Part shown: positions 35,504 through 47,445 of the stretch, in pieces
How the letters are laid out: each line of letters starts with the position of its first letter
Position numbering within the stretch: position 1 is the first letter of the stretch
Notes under the pieces: generated by a model
What the model saw: the letters and a program-made list of their open reading frames with translations, nothing else
Databases searched by the model: none
Told to the model about the DNA's origin: nothing
Assembly: GCF_963583255.1 (NCBI RefSeq)
Contig: NC_084807.1
Span: 26,294,381 to 26,358,380, forward strand
DNA length: 64,000 nt
Source of the DNA: Pyrus communis
Taxonomy: Eukaryota; Streptophyta; Magnoliopsida; Rosales; Rosaceae
Direction of reading: 5' to 3'
Program-made: the position numbers and the translations under genes

Positions 35504-35751
35504 AAAAACAAAACCGTGAGGGAATGGTAAGCCCAAAGCGGACAATATCGTGCTACGGTGGTGGAGCGGGCCCGGGAAGTGATCCGCCCCGGGTCGGGAT
35601 GTGACAAATTGGTATCAGAGCCAATCCCTGGCCGGAAATGTGCCGACGAGGACGTCGGGCCCCTAAGGGGGGTGGATTGTGACATCCCACGTCGCCCAGG
35701 GGAGTGATCCTTAAATGCATATTCCCATCCTTACCTAGCACGAGGCCTTTT

Positions 35752-35858
35752 GGGAGCTCACTGGCTTCGGGTTCCGTAGGAACTCCGAAGTTAAGCGAGA
35801 AGGGGGCTAGAGCAATCCCATGATGGGTGACCCACTGGGAAGTTGCTCGTGAGTTCCC
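35752..35858 (+). other. 5S rRNA-like cassette in Cassandra 3' LTR
   Basis: The same 5S-derived cassette as in the 5' LTR, displaced by 355 bp, with no difference noticed. Confidence 0.87.
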
Positions 35859-36352
35859 AAAAACAAAACCGTGAGGGAATGGTAAGCCCAAAGCGGACAA
35901 TATCGTGCTACGGTGGTGGAGCGGGCCCGGGAAGTGATCCGCCCCGGGTCGGGATGTGACACATTTTGCATTTTTCATATGCCTAAAATACCCCTAATTA
36001 CAGTTTTAATGTATACATTTAATTCTATGCAGATTTGAAGGGAGGGATTAATGAAAAAAAAAGCACTAATGTTATACTTTCCTTACGATTTAGTAATTGT
36101 TTTTCAAATTTTCATATAATTAGACTTTTTAATTTAATTGTGTCATTTTCTTACCAAATGAAAATCTGAAAAGGGCACTATAATATGTCTTTTACATACA
36201 AAATATAGGTAAGTTATTTGGACATATGTATTAGTACTAAAATTTTCCTAGTATATGTAATAATACATGCAAAATAATTTACCTATAAAATAAAAATGTT
36301 ATTTGATTTAAAATAAATTTATGTATACTTTACAAAATAATATGGGTAAATT

Positions 36353-36784
36353 TGACACACCCCGACCAAGATCAGGGCATGCTGGCTGTCACGTGGAAGT
36401 GACGTAACCATATGCACAGTGCGGAAGCTAATAAATAATAATAAAAGTACGAATAAATAAAAACCAGCTATACACAAAGTAATAACATACATGTGCAAGC
36501 GTAAGTGTGAGAAACAAAGTTCAGAGCACAGAAGACCTAGTGCAGTCCAGGAGAAACAACACTAAATAAACACACCCAAAGGTGGTCCTACACCAGTGAT
36601 AATCTGTCAGATAAGCTGGGAAAATGCTCTGGGGAGCCACCAAAAGCGCTAGCCAAACTAGAACCTGGAGGGGCGCAAAACAGAAAGCATGAGTGGGCAA
36701 AAACAAAGCTTTTCGAAAATCATTTCATAAACAAAGTTCTAACCCCTCGCCGTAAAACCTGTATACTTCCCAAAAAAATAGAGT

Positions 36785-36815
<31 letters not shown>

Positions 36816-38471
36816 AGTCATGATCAGAAATATGCCATGCCAAAAGCCTCAAAATAAAATGCCAGTACTCAGGTAATGCTAAACAATGCCATGTAATATG
36901 TTAGCCGGAGGCACCTAATGTGACCTGTACGGCTGAATCTAGATCTCAAATCTCCAACTCACTAACTATACCTGCACACGAGTCGGAACCACCTAAAGTG
37001 GTCTGTACGACAGGACTGAGTGTGTAACAAGTACGCTCAAGTGCTACGATCACGTGAAGACTGGGCGAATAATCGCGAGTCACCTTCGAGTCGGAACTAC
37101 CTAAAGTGGTCTGTACAATAGGATTGTGCACCTAACTTGGATCCAAGATGAGCGTGTGGTGCAGGAAGTGAACATCACGTGAAGGACTGTGCCCAACTCT
37201 GGGCGGGAGCACTAACACCGGAGGTGCAGGTTATGAGCTCTCTATGCATTTCAAATCACTACTGAACATAAATATAAACCATAACTTACCTGACACTTAC
37301 CTGTGCGTTTGCAACACCAAACATATGTATATATATACAACTAATAATGCATAATCAAATAGCAAACATAATGCGTGGCATATAAACTTATAAACGTTTC
37401 ATTTCACTTTCTGGGAAAAACATAAGTATATAGGTATATACGGAAAACCAAAAGCCCACTCACTGGTAAGTCGAAGGGTCGTAACCCCCTTGCCTCGAGT
37501 GACCGCACTCGTCCTCGGGATAGGTCTCACCTATATGCGAAACAACTATAAAAACGTTAATTTTAAAGCACATAACCAACCATACGAAATAACTTCTCAT
37601 ACAATGCTCAAATGGGGTGTATGAATACACCAACGTGATCTACTCAACCTCAGGAACATCCCCATATTTTTAAAATAATTTTTCGACGCCGCATGCGCCC
37701 CCACGCGCAGGCACGTGCCTGGCACACTGACGGCGTTAGGAATATTCCATTAACTCTGACGGATTCCCTTAACGCCGTTAGGAATATTCCGTCGTCTTCT
37801 TCGTCCAAACTCCGGCGCCGTCGCTAGCGGCGAAAAACCAGAAAAAATTCAAAACTTCGTATCTCACTCGTTTTTCAACCAAATTTCACAAAATTGGTAC
37901 CAAAATGAAGCTTACAACAAGAGAAACAAATCCATACCACTTTCAAGCACTAAAACCCACGGAATCTCACCGGGAAAACACCACCAACTTCGGCCAAACC
38001 TGCAACTCACGATCCCGACGTCCAAAACCTTCAAACGAACCCGAGCCTCCTAAGGACCTCACCAAGCTTCCTACAAGCTTGAAATTCCAAAAAACACAAG
38101 AATTAACGTGTGCATGAACAGTGACCAAATCGGGGGATCCCAAGTTCGACGTGAAAACGAAGGTATCCTTACCTGAAATGAGTATGGTTGAACTCCTAAG
38201 GACCTCACGAGCACAACTGTGTAACTTGTTTCCTTGATCTGTGAAGGTTTCAAGGGTTTGTGGTGTTGTCCGTACAAAAAGATAGGAAAGGGAGAGAGAG
38301 AGAGAGGCTCGGGACAGGGCAGAGAGAGAGAGGGGAAATGAGTGTGGTGTGTGTGTGGTCCAAAATCAACCAAACAAAACCCAAAAATGACCACACAACG
38401 AAACAAACATACTAGGGGCAAAACCGTCATTTCACCCTTACGGTACAAAAAGTTCGGGACGGGCTGTCACA
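36353..38471 (-). mobile_element. long solo LTR (about 2.1 kb), family related to 18661-21659
   Basis: Read on the minus strand it starts TGTGACAGCCCGTCCCG and ends GGGGTGTGTCA. A perfect 5-bp duplication AAATT flanks it (36348-36352 and 38472-38476). It shares with the 18661 element the ends and the paired motif (about 36971 and 37089) centred on accacctaaagtggt. It is inserted in an AT-rich repeat whose parts resume on both sides (36160-36350 and 38480-38950). No gag-pol domain was seen. Confidence 0.65.
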
Positions 38472-38479
38472 AAATTATT

Positions 38480-39540
38480 GCACACATACATATTAGTAAT
38501 AAAATGTACCCAATATACATAATAATGCTTGCAAATAATTCACCTACAAATAAAGGAAATTTGATTAAAAATAATAATATATCTACTACTTTTTGTTTAT
38601 GAATTTCAAATTTCCTTTTTTTTTTTTTTTCAAACATAATGACTTACAATATAATTTACCTTATTGTTTAATCTTATAAAAGAATAATGTATCTACTGTT
38701 TTATTTTAATGGAGATAATTTTTCTTAGTTTATCACTTATGAAATAATTTAGGCAATGTTTAACTTTACCAAAATAATGTAACTACTATTTTAATTTACC
38801 TAGAAAATAAATGTTATTTGATTCAAAATTAATTTACCTATATTTTACATGTAAGTATAGATAAATTATTTTTAACATGCAATATAATAACAAATAAAAA
38901 ATGTCTAATGTATGTAATAAAATAATTTGCCTACAACATAAAAGAATATTAATTGGTTCTTTTTTTGTATGTGTGTGTATACATATATCTGTGTTACCAA
39001 TATTTGTGATACAAGAAAGGTAAAATTTCCATATGGGGTTAATTGCTACACATAATTAGGGTGAGTAATCATATATATTGACATATTTATTGACATATTT
39101 AGGGTTTGTGGCATACGCTGTAAATATTTTGTAATAATTGATTACATATTTGTCTACATGGTAGTCTATTTGAAATTTGGGTTTTATTTGAATGTGTAAT
39201 ACTATGTGGGTACTTGTTTAGAAAATAGGAGTTTCAAGGGCCTTTCTCTAAATAACCCTTCAAATAATTAGAAATCTTAGGGAGGGAGGGTTGCTTTTCT
39301 AAAGCCTAAAAGACACTATAAAATCGCTCCGAATCAATCATCTTTTAAAATACTTTAAAATTAAGAAGAAATACACCCAGATCTCTATGAAATTTTATAA
39401 AAAATTAAATTAAATTTTTTTACTGAATATGCATAGACTTCTATATATTCACTCAGATTCGTATTAATCTTTTAAAATCTTTTAAATTCCTATTAAATAC
39501 AACTCCCTAAATTTGAATAGATTTGAGAAAAACAATAAAA
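38480..39540. other. intergenic AT-rich repeat
   Basis: Very AT-rich, with recurring 'tttacctaNaaaataaa(a)tgttatttgatt' pieces that also occur at 36270-36320 on the other side of the solo LTR. No gene. Confidence 0.4.
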
Positions 39541-39832
39541 TTAGAAATCCAACCGGTTGAGGCGGTCACCTGTCACCCTCCTTAATATGCGCGTAAAGCC
39601 AAAAATTTCGAGAAACGGAAGTGGTTGTAGCATTCCACAGTGCGTGACGAAGAACAAAACTTCCTCTCCTCTCTTCGTCTTCACACTCTCAAAACCTCCA
39701 TTTCTGCTCTCTCTCTCTCTCTCTCTACTTTCTCTCTCCTCCTTGATCATGTAAAAGAAGTCACCAAATCCCAGAAGAAAATCGACTTTGATTTCATCGC
39801 TTTTGCATACAAACTTACAGTTGCAAACTCTC
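39541..39832 (+). promoter_or_regulatory. upstream and leader region of the SKS gene
   Basis: The GC-richer stretch 39541-39700 is followed by a (CT)n tract at about 39708-39725 and a pyrimidine-rich leader up to the ATG at 39833. CT-rich tracts close to the start site are common in TATA-less plant promoters. No clear TATA box was seen. Confidence 0.4.
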
Positions 39833-42800
39833 ATGGCGGCCCTGTCTGTGTTCTCTCTGTTCGCTTTGTTTTCACTGACCCACATTGCTCTTCTCTCGAC
39901 TCTCTGTTTCGCCGCAGACCCCTTCGTCTTCTACGACTTCCGCGTCTCTTACATCACCGCCTCTCCGCTCGGCGTTCCTCAACGGGTACGATCTTTTCAT
40001 TTGGTTTTTACTCTGTTTTTTTTTACGGCTGAATGATTGATGAAATGCCTTTTTAATTTAAATTTTGGCCATGGTTCTATTGAAAATATTATTTTATACA
40101 TTTTTCTTCATGGGTTTGTGTATTTTTGTGATTTATCGAGTAAATCTGCGGTATTTGCTGTATGTGGGTTTATATCGGTGACGAGGGTTTTAGTGACAGT
40201 GAGGTTGATTAAGAAGAATATTTATAGATCATTTTGATGCCGGTTTACGGGGTTTCAGCCATACTTGCTTGATTTTGCAGTGCATTCATGGATTATTTCT
40301 GGTCCTGATAACGGGGGTTTTAGTGGCAGTGAGGTGGATTGGCGGTTTAAGAAGAGTACCTATAGATCATTCGATATAGGTTTTCGGGTTTTCAGCTATA
40401 TTTGCTGGATTTTGCAGTACATATTTATTATTCATGGGTTATTTGTGTCCTGATACTGAAATTTTATTGTTCTAAAACTCTTGTGCCCAAGGGTTTTACC
40501 ACCCCTTACGCGTATATTTTTCGTTTATGTTTGGATGATTAGTGTAGATTTTAGGCCATGTGTTGTATATTACAACTTACATTGTTTGGAGTTTGAGCAA
40601 TTTTTGAAGTATATCAGAATTTGACTTGCAATACCTGTTTTAATTGGAATTTTGATTGCAGGTTATAGCAGTTAATGGGCAGTTTCCAGGTCCTGCTATC
40701 AATGCTACTACAAACAACAATGTTGTTGTTAATGTACATAATGAATTGGACGAGAATCTCCTAATTACTTGGTGAGGCTTTTGTTCAAATTTCATTGTAT
40801 TTCATGAATGGGACGTTTTTGAGATGTTTGTGGTGAATTCTTTGACAGGTCTGGGATTCAAATGCGGCGGAATTCATGGCAGGATGGTGTTCTTGGCACA
40901 AATTGTCCAATCCCTCCTTCGTGGAATTGGACTTTTCAGTTTCAAGTTAAGGACCAGATCGGGAGCTTCTTCTACTTTCCATCTCTTAATTTGCAGAGAG
41001 CATCTGGAGGTTTTGGCTCCTTTCATATTAATAAAAGGCAGACAATTGAAATTCCTTTTAATCAGCCTGCTGGTGATATCTTCATTACTATCGGTGACTG
41101 GTATACACAAAACCATACGGTCAGTATTTCTTGTTGTGTAAGTATTTTCATGTGAACAATGTAGTTTAAAGTACATGACTAACCTCCTCCTTATTCCTTT
41201 CCTCTGATTTTAGGCACTGAGAACTGCTCTTGATGCTGGAAAAGATCTCGGGATGCCGGATGGAGTTCTTATCAATGGGAAGGGGCCTTATCAATACAAC
41301 AATACCCTAGTACCTGATGGAATTCAGTATGAAACCATTAATGTTGATCCAGGTATATATTTTAAAGGCTTTTGCAATCATTTCCATCCTACCTCTCGAC
41401 ACCCTCCTTTTTCATATTCACTTTGTTTTCACAGGTTATCTTGTTCTCTGACCATGAATATATAAGCTTTGTAATTGGTCCTTATAAGTTTTGCTTCGTT
41501 TTGTTTCAAATCATTATTGTTTGTTTATCAACATTTGTTGATAATTACATTCTACTATCATGCTTCTATGCACTACCTGTCTATCTTTGAAAAATTGAAG
41601 TGTTTTTTCCCTTATAAAGATCACCAATGTCGATATAGGATTTCCTAGTTTTCAGAATGGGAGACATGAAATGGTGAAACATGCGGTGCGATATTATTAC
41701 TTCTGTGATATATTTTGTATTCTCTTGGATAAATGTTTCAAATTATTGTGTTCTGCAGGAAAGACATATAGAATACGTGTGCACAACGTTGGTATTTCAA
41801 CAAGTTTGAACTTTAGAATTCAGAATCACAATCTGCTTTTAGCTGAAACAGAGGGATGTTATACAATGCAACAAAACTATACGAAGATTGATATTCATGT
41901 TGGACAGTCATATTCATTTCTTGTTACCATGGATCAGAATGCCAGTAGTGATTACTACATCGTTGCAAGTGCGAGGTTTGTAAATGAATCACTTTGGCAA
42001 AGGGTTACGGGCATTGCTGTCTTACACTATTCCAACTCTAAAGGACCAGCAAGTGGCCCTCTCCCTGACCCTCCCAATGACTTTTATTACAAGAAGTGGT
42101 CGATGAACCAGGCATTGAGTATCAGGTTTGTTTTTGAAGATTTAGATTCCTTGAAGATGTTGAATGTTAAAAGTTTGCTTATAAGGATCAGTTCTCTTGT
42201 CTTTAATCAAACTTTCAGTTCTCGACTTCAAATTACAGAACTATTTAGATCACTGCAATAACAGATGATTCAGTTAGATGCTTCACATTACACCTTAACC
42301 GTTCAGTTTTAGGTAAAGTCTCAGAGTAGTTGGTTACTAGTTCATTTGTCTGAAGTCTTTGGCTTTTAATTGCTAGGCAAAATGGATCTGCAAGTGGGGC
42401 TCGCCCTAATCCTCAGGGATCATTTCACTACGGTCAAATTAATATCACTGATTCATACGTGATAAAGACTGTTCCACCACAGACAATTGGTGGGAAACTG
42501 CGTGCTACGCTAAATGGAATCTCGTTTGGCAACCTTACTACACCAATCAGGCTTGCTGATCAGAATAAAGTTGGAGGAGCCTATAAGCTTGATTTCCCCA
42601 ATAAGCCACTTAATAGAACCCCACGAACAGACATATCTGTCATCAATGCTACATATAAGGGTTTTATTGAAATCATTTTCCAGAACAATGACACCACAGT
42701 GCAGAGTTTCCATTTGGATGGATATTTCTTTTTTGTGGTTGGGTAAGTTCTGTTTTCATTTGCATCGTTTCATATCTGCTTCTTTTAAAACGGTCGGTGT

Positions 42801-43584
42801 TTAGAGAAAGTAATTTGATGTGTGCAGGATGGATTATGGAGATTGGACTGAAAACAGCAGAAATGGATATAATAGGTGGGACGCGGTTACTCGATGCACT
42901 GCACAGGTTTGTATTTTTATCAGATTATCTGCTTTTCTTATTACCTTCTGCTTTTCAGCAGGCTATGCCCGGTCTTAAAAATTCTAGAGAAGGAACTAAA
43001 TGTAAACTCTAGAAAGAAGAAGCATGATGGTCCGTGTGGCAAATATTTTGGTTATACATTCGAGTCAAATGCAAATGTTTAGATGTTTGCGAGGTTCGCT
43101 TTAGCGTGTGATTTCTGAAATGAAGGCTTCCAGTCTGTTCATATGCTTGTTTTCTGTCTTGCATTAAGTGTTTCTGTTTTGTGATTGTGTAGGTTTTCCC
43201 TGGGGCATGGACAGCGGTGTTTGTCTCGCTTGACAATCCCGGAGCGTGGAATCTTAGAACTCAAAACCTTGATAGATGGTATCTTGGCCAAGAGACATAT
43301 CTGAGAATCGTCAATCCAGAGGAGAAAGGTGAAACAGAGTTCGGTGTGCCCGATAATGTTCTGTATTGCGGTGCTCTAGCCAGCAGACAGAAGTATGCTT
43401 AACAATTCTCATTCTCTCTATCTCCCTCTCTTCCTCTAGATGATAACTTTCATTCTAATATTCGTTCTTTGGCATCTTCAGGGAACAGAAGCACTCTTCT
43501 GCAACATCAATTCCCGGGGGAAATCGGAGGCTGTTCATCTCTCTGCTAGCCGCGTTCTTCGCTTTGGTCTGTACTTTTAGATGA
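39833..43584 (+). CDS. SKS: SKU5-similar (SKS) monocopper-oxidase-like GPI-anchored protein
   Basis: A cell-surface protein of the multicopper oxidase fold, in a family linked to directional growth and wall expansion. Nine exons join in frame to 595 aa: 39833-39985, 40662-40771, 40849-41119, 41214-41352, 41759-42125, 42377-42742, 42828-42906, 43193-43392, 43482-43584. Residues 1-27 are a signal peptide. Three cupredoxin domains follow (about 30-150, 155-310, 370-545). The C-terminal hydrophobic tail (LFISLLAAFFALVCTF) after a Ser-rich spacer fits a GPI-anchor signal. Copper-binding histidines of true oxidases are lost: 'WSGIQMRRNSWQDG' stands where laccases have HWHG, and 'NPGAWNLRTQNL' replaces the HCH motif. 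Catalysis is therefore doubtful. There are many N-glycosylation sites. All introns are GT-AG. Confidence 0.94.
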
Positions 43585-44617
43585 TGAGCTCATTAATGGC
43601 GACAGTTGATGCCGAGCAGTGGCGGCTTTTTCGTGCTGAATTGTTGGAGGGTCGAAATACATGTCATGGGTGGTACATTTTGGGTTTTGGGTGGTTTTAG
43701 TGACAGACATTTGCTGGTTTCGTAGTTTTCTGCGGCGATACTTCCCATACCATAGCGTTGTAATAGTTCCTTTCGGATCCAACATTCTTTTGTGCGTCTC
43801 TTTTGAAATTATTATGTCGACTCATGATGTTTAACGCCAACATTCTCAATCAATATTATACCATTTGACTTCGTTTTACCCAAGTTTCCCATGTGTTTTT
43901 CTTATGATGAATTGTTTATCCTATGAGTTTGCCCTTTAACAATGTGGGCCTTGACCGGCACCTAAGTTCCATGAAGATGTTGGAACGTCTAATTGTGCAT
44001 GTGTTTTTGTAATCATGATATATCTTCGTCGTCTTATGATTTGTCGGTAAGTTATTGTCTCACCAACTAGCTAATCAAAGCACGAACCCCTCCTCGGGCA
44101 GGTTCCTTCTTTTGCTTCTTAGCCTACGGTGCTGTTGTTCTCCTGCTTGAACTGGGATTCCAAACCAGCTTCTACTCGATAGATTGGGGGATTCAACTGA
44201 GTTCTAATGGGGGTGATCCACTCTTCTATTGGTTTAGTGCAGTCACTTTGTAATCGTATAAAAAGAAATCTTATACCATGTCAAAATTTTGATTAGAAAA
44301 GTGCTTTTTAAAAAAGTACTTGAAGTGCTTCTTAGATTCATTTTAATCCATTAGATCAACTAAATTAGTTTATTACATTCGTTCGATCCTAGCAACGGCT
44401 TCATGTGGTAAGGGTGGGGACCGGATTCAGAAAGGGGTTAAATTTATAGGGTTAATTGAAGAACATGATAGGAGTCACATGGATAAGTATGATGTGGATT
44501 AATTGTTTGTGGGCGTGCTTCTGCACATTACTTATGAGTACACTGGAGCTATCATCCTAACTTCTTTCGCAAGCAAGAATTTGATAAATGTATAAGACCC
44601 TAATTGCATATAGACAA
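43585..44617. other. 3' flank of SKS gene and spacer
   Basis: Holds the likely 3' untranslated region up to about 43800, then spacer. No gene seen. Confidence 0.35.
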
Positions 44618-44918
44618 AATTGGAGCAACAACCTCTTAATTTAGCCCCACTTGGAGCTTTGGTCCCTGAACTAGAAATCTGTGATTATTGGGCGTTGAAC
44701 TTGTTATAATGTGGAGTAATGGTTCTATCGGTTGACTCCATTATATTCTTGTTCCAAAGGAGTTTAAAGGGGCTTTAATGGATAGAAGTTCTAACGGAGT
44801 TATCAAAAAAAGACCATTGCTCCATGTTATAACAAGTTAGACGACTAATCCTCACGGATTTCTAGTTTAAGGACCAAAACTCTAATTGAGTTAAAATTCA
44901 GAGACCATTGCTCCAATT
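44618..44918. mobile_element. fold-back MITE with about 100-bp arms
   Basis: The left arm starts aattggagcaacaacctc and the right arm ends gagaccattgctccaatt. The arms stay complementary for roughly 100 bp, including 'tttggtcc(c/t)t(g/a)aactagaaatc' and 'aacttgttataa(t/c)(g/a)tggag'. No coding capacity. It resembles Mutator-type fold-back MITEs, but that is only a suggestion. Confidence 0.7.
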
Positions 44919-45233
44919 ATCTCTTCTTGCATGTATTACCACCTTCTATAATCTCGTTCTATTCATGTAATGGGTATGGGTAACACTCTCTTCTGCACGG
45001 ATTACTTCTTGTTTTAACTAACGATAAGTTATTCACTTACAATTGGTGGTTAACTTACCCAAGTAAGTCAAAATAGGCCACAATGTAGTATCTAACTCAC
45101 TACAAATTTATATCATCATATCCTCGCATCTATATGAGTCGATCATGAAATCTGAATGTCGTTAAACCAACTGGCTATATGCTCACTTCACTTTACTTTT
45201 CCATCCTAGTATTCCTCATTGACTAAATTAATT

Positions 45234-45268
<35 letters not shown>

Positions 45269-46104
45269 GCCTAATGAGTATGTCGCAGTCGCATCAAAAC
45301 TTTCATTGCTTGAAGGGGACTTTCAAGCCATGGCTTGGCAACAAGTAAATAATTAAATGGTCTATCCAAATAAATAGGTAGCTTGCATACCATTGCTACA
45401 AACTAACACAGGGGTATCTAATAAAGCTCTCCAATCCCTACTATATATATAGAACTGATCTATATTTAGCAACTGGGTGTAATTTATGCTTTGGTGCAAA
45501 TTGCCTCCGGCTTATCTTTGTCACACATCCACGATCCCCCATATGTAGGTTAGTAGTTCATGTTCTTTTCTATGTTTTTTTTTGTTTTTTGTTTTGAAGA
45601 AGTTCCAAGTTCCAATTTCCAAGTTTTAAGTATTAAGCTCAGCTTCTTCTACTGTCAATATATCAAGGAAAGCTTGGCAGTCTTTGGGTCTTCGGATCCA
45701 TAGTCATCTGGGGCGGTTGCATGTTTCATTTTCATATAGGAATTAGTGTTTTTCATTTCAAATGCTCATGCTAGTAGCTAGCTTAGAACTTGAGCATTTA
45801 ATTATCGATATTAAAACTATTTAGACAAAAAAACTGACACACTTGTTGACACATTGTCTAATAAAGGAGGGCGCTACTATTGTACATGAGTCTCACTAGT
45901 ATTAGAGGGTGTGTCTGCAAGTGTGTTATAAGTTCGTGTGTCCAACTAGCATCACCCTTTAATTATGGTGAGAATAATGAGGAAAATGAAACTTCGCTAT
46001 TGTATAAGAGACTATGACATGTGGCGATGTGTATAATTTGCGTGTTATATCTAAGCACACTCTGCCAGCACTTAAAACCTACCCTCTTGTGGTGCCGACT
46101 ATAT

Positions 46105-46139
<35 letters not shown>

Positions 46140-46426
46140 GTCTGGCTGATTGATTCAATTACATATACTTGCCTTCTACGATTTAAAAAGAATGAAATGT
46201 ACTATAACTGCATTTGCCAAGCTTAACAGCAAAGCAAATATTCATCATTCACGTAACATATAACTTTATTCCGGCCCTCATATCAGATATCATGATATAT
46301 ATAAGTAATCGGTGCACTCGATCTTTTTCCACTAATGTTTTGTTGCTAAATTTGTCAGCACAGTAAAAAAAGAAGAAACAACCATTCTAGTGAGGCAGAA
46401 ACATACTTTTTTTATTATTTTTACTT
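44919..46426. other. intergenic with microsatellites
   Basis: Contains (CT)n at 45238-45266 and (AT)n at 46106-46136. No gene or RNA gene was recognised. Confidence 0.4.
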
Positions 46427-46745
46427 TTTAGTAAAAATAATCATTGAGATTGATATAACTCCTCACTTTGGTCCTTAAGATTGAAAATCAATCAAAGTAG
46501 TCCCTGAGTTTATCCACTGTCAATGACTCAATCATTTTAGTCTTCCTGTGAGAAATCTTCATTAAATTGAGAGTATTTTTGTCCAATCAACCCCTCTACT
46601 TACCTTTCTATTTAAGGTATGTTTTCCACGGAAGGAACAAAATGATTGATGGTAGACAAACTCAAGGACCACACCTATCGATTTTCAATGTCAGAGACCA
46701 AAGTGAGGAGTTATGCCAATCTCATGAACCATTTTACCTAAAAAC
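46427..46745. mobile_element. fold-back MITE, second family
   Basis: The left arm (tttttagtaaaaat...attgagattg.tataactcctcactttggtcc) is answered by the complement of gaccaaagtgaggagttatgccaatctcatgaa near 46697-46729. The arms are about 100 bp and include 'gattgaaaatc.at'. A single related arm lies at 62092-62215. Confidence 0.65.
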
Positions 46746-47445
46746 CTTTTTTTCCTACAGAAATTATTGAAAATAATTTGTTATTTTTTTTATACGAGCA
46801 ATAGAGGAATTCAAACTGAGGGTCTCAGATGAAATGGTGAATATTCTTAACCGAGTTACATACTACTGGACTATTGAAAAGAATTAATAATAACGACACA
46901 TAACTCTGGTATATATAGTAACATTAATTTCATACGATTGACATACAAAGTGACATTTCTACAATCAATCGACCACTTGGTCGAGTTCATTAACAGCGTA
47001 CATGGCTGTTAGCTATAGGTAGCACATGATAAAGCCCCATGACATGCCAATTAACAATGCTTCATCAACTTCACTTCTTCCAGCAAACTCAGCTCCACAG
47101 TCCGCTTGCTTACTAGATGTAGGAATTTCAAACTGATGACTAATTTGATGGAGTTAACTTACTACTTAAACAAACAGATGTTTAGAGTTTAATTAAGTTA
47201 CAATGTTGATGCAGTAGTTTTATTATGTACAGGGAAATGTTGAGATCAATATCCTCTCGATTTTCCCTTATGTACTTAAATCCTATGATCAGTATATATA
47301 TATACTACTAAATGATTAATATCATATGGTGTCACTTCCTCAATTGACAACTGGTGGTTGTCAATTTGCTGGTCCAAATGTTTGAGTATTAATCCATATT
47401 TGTCTGATACATGATATAGACATCTTATTAATAGGGCATGTAATA
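46746..47445. other. intergenic, SINE-like scrap and 3' flank of VND gene
   Basis: Around 46790-46870 a minus-strand SINE-like piece is visible (gaattcaaactgagggtctcag). The part near 47445 should contain the 3' untranslated region of the minus-strand NAC gene. Confidence 0.3.

Larger units (their letters stand above)
35323..35961 (+). mobile_element. Cassandra TRIM retrotransposon, complete, young
   Basis: Two 284-bp LTRs (35323-35606 and 35678-35961) that I could not tell apart by eye flank a 71-bp internal part. That part has the Met-tRNA primer-binding site TGGTATCAGAGCC (35610-35622) and the purine tract aaggggggtgga (35665-35676). Both LTRs run TGTGACATCCC...GGGATGTGACA. CATTT is duplicated at 35318-35322 and 35962-35966. 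Each LTR carries a 5S rRNA-like segment with pol III internal promoter boxes. There is no coding capacity. Identical LTRs mean a recent insertion. Confidence 0.96.

Noticed and set aside
35297..35978. Repeated 'MSALGLPFPHGFVFGNSRATSQW...' reading frames here and at 60807-61514, and related frames at 3173-3860
   Set aside because: They lie antisense or in frame within Cassandra LTRs, which are non-coding; similarity between copies reflects repeat identity, not a protein family.
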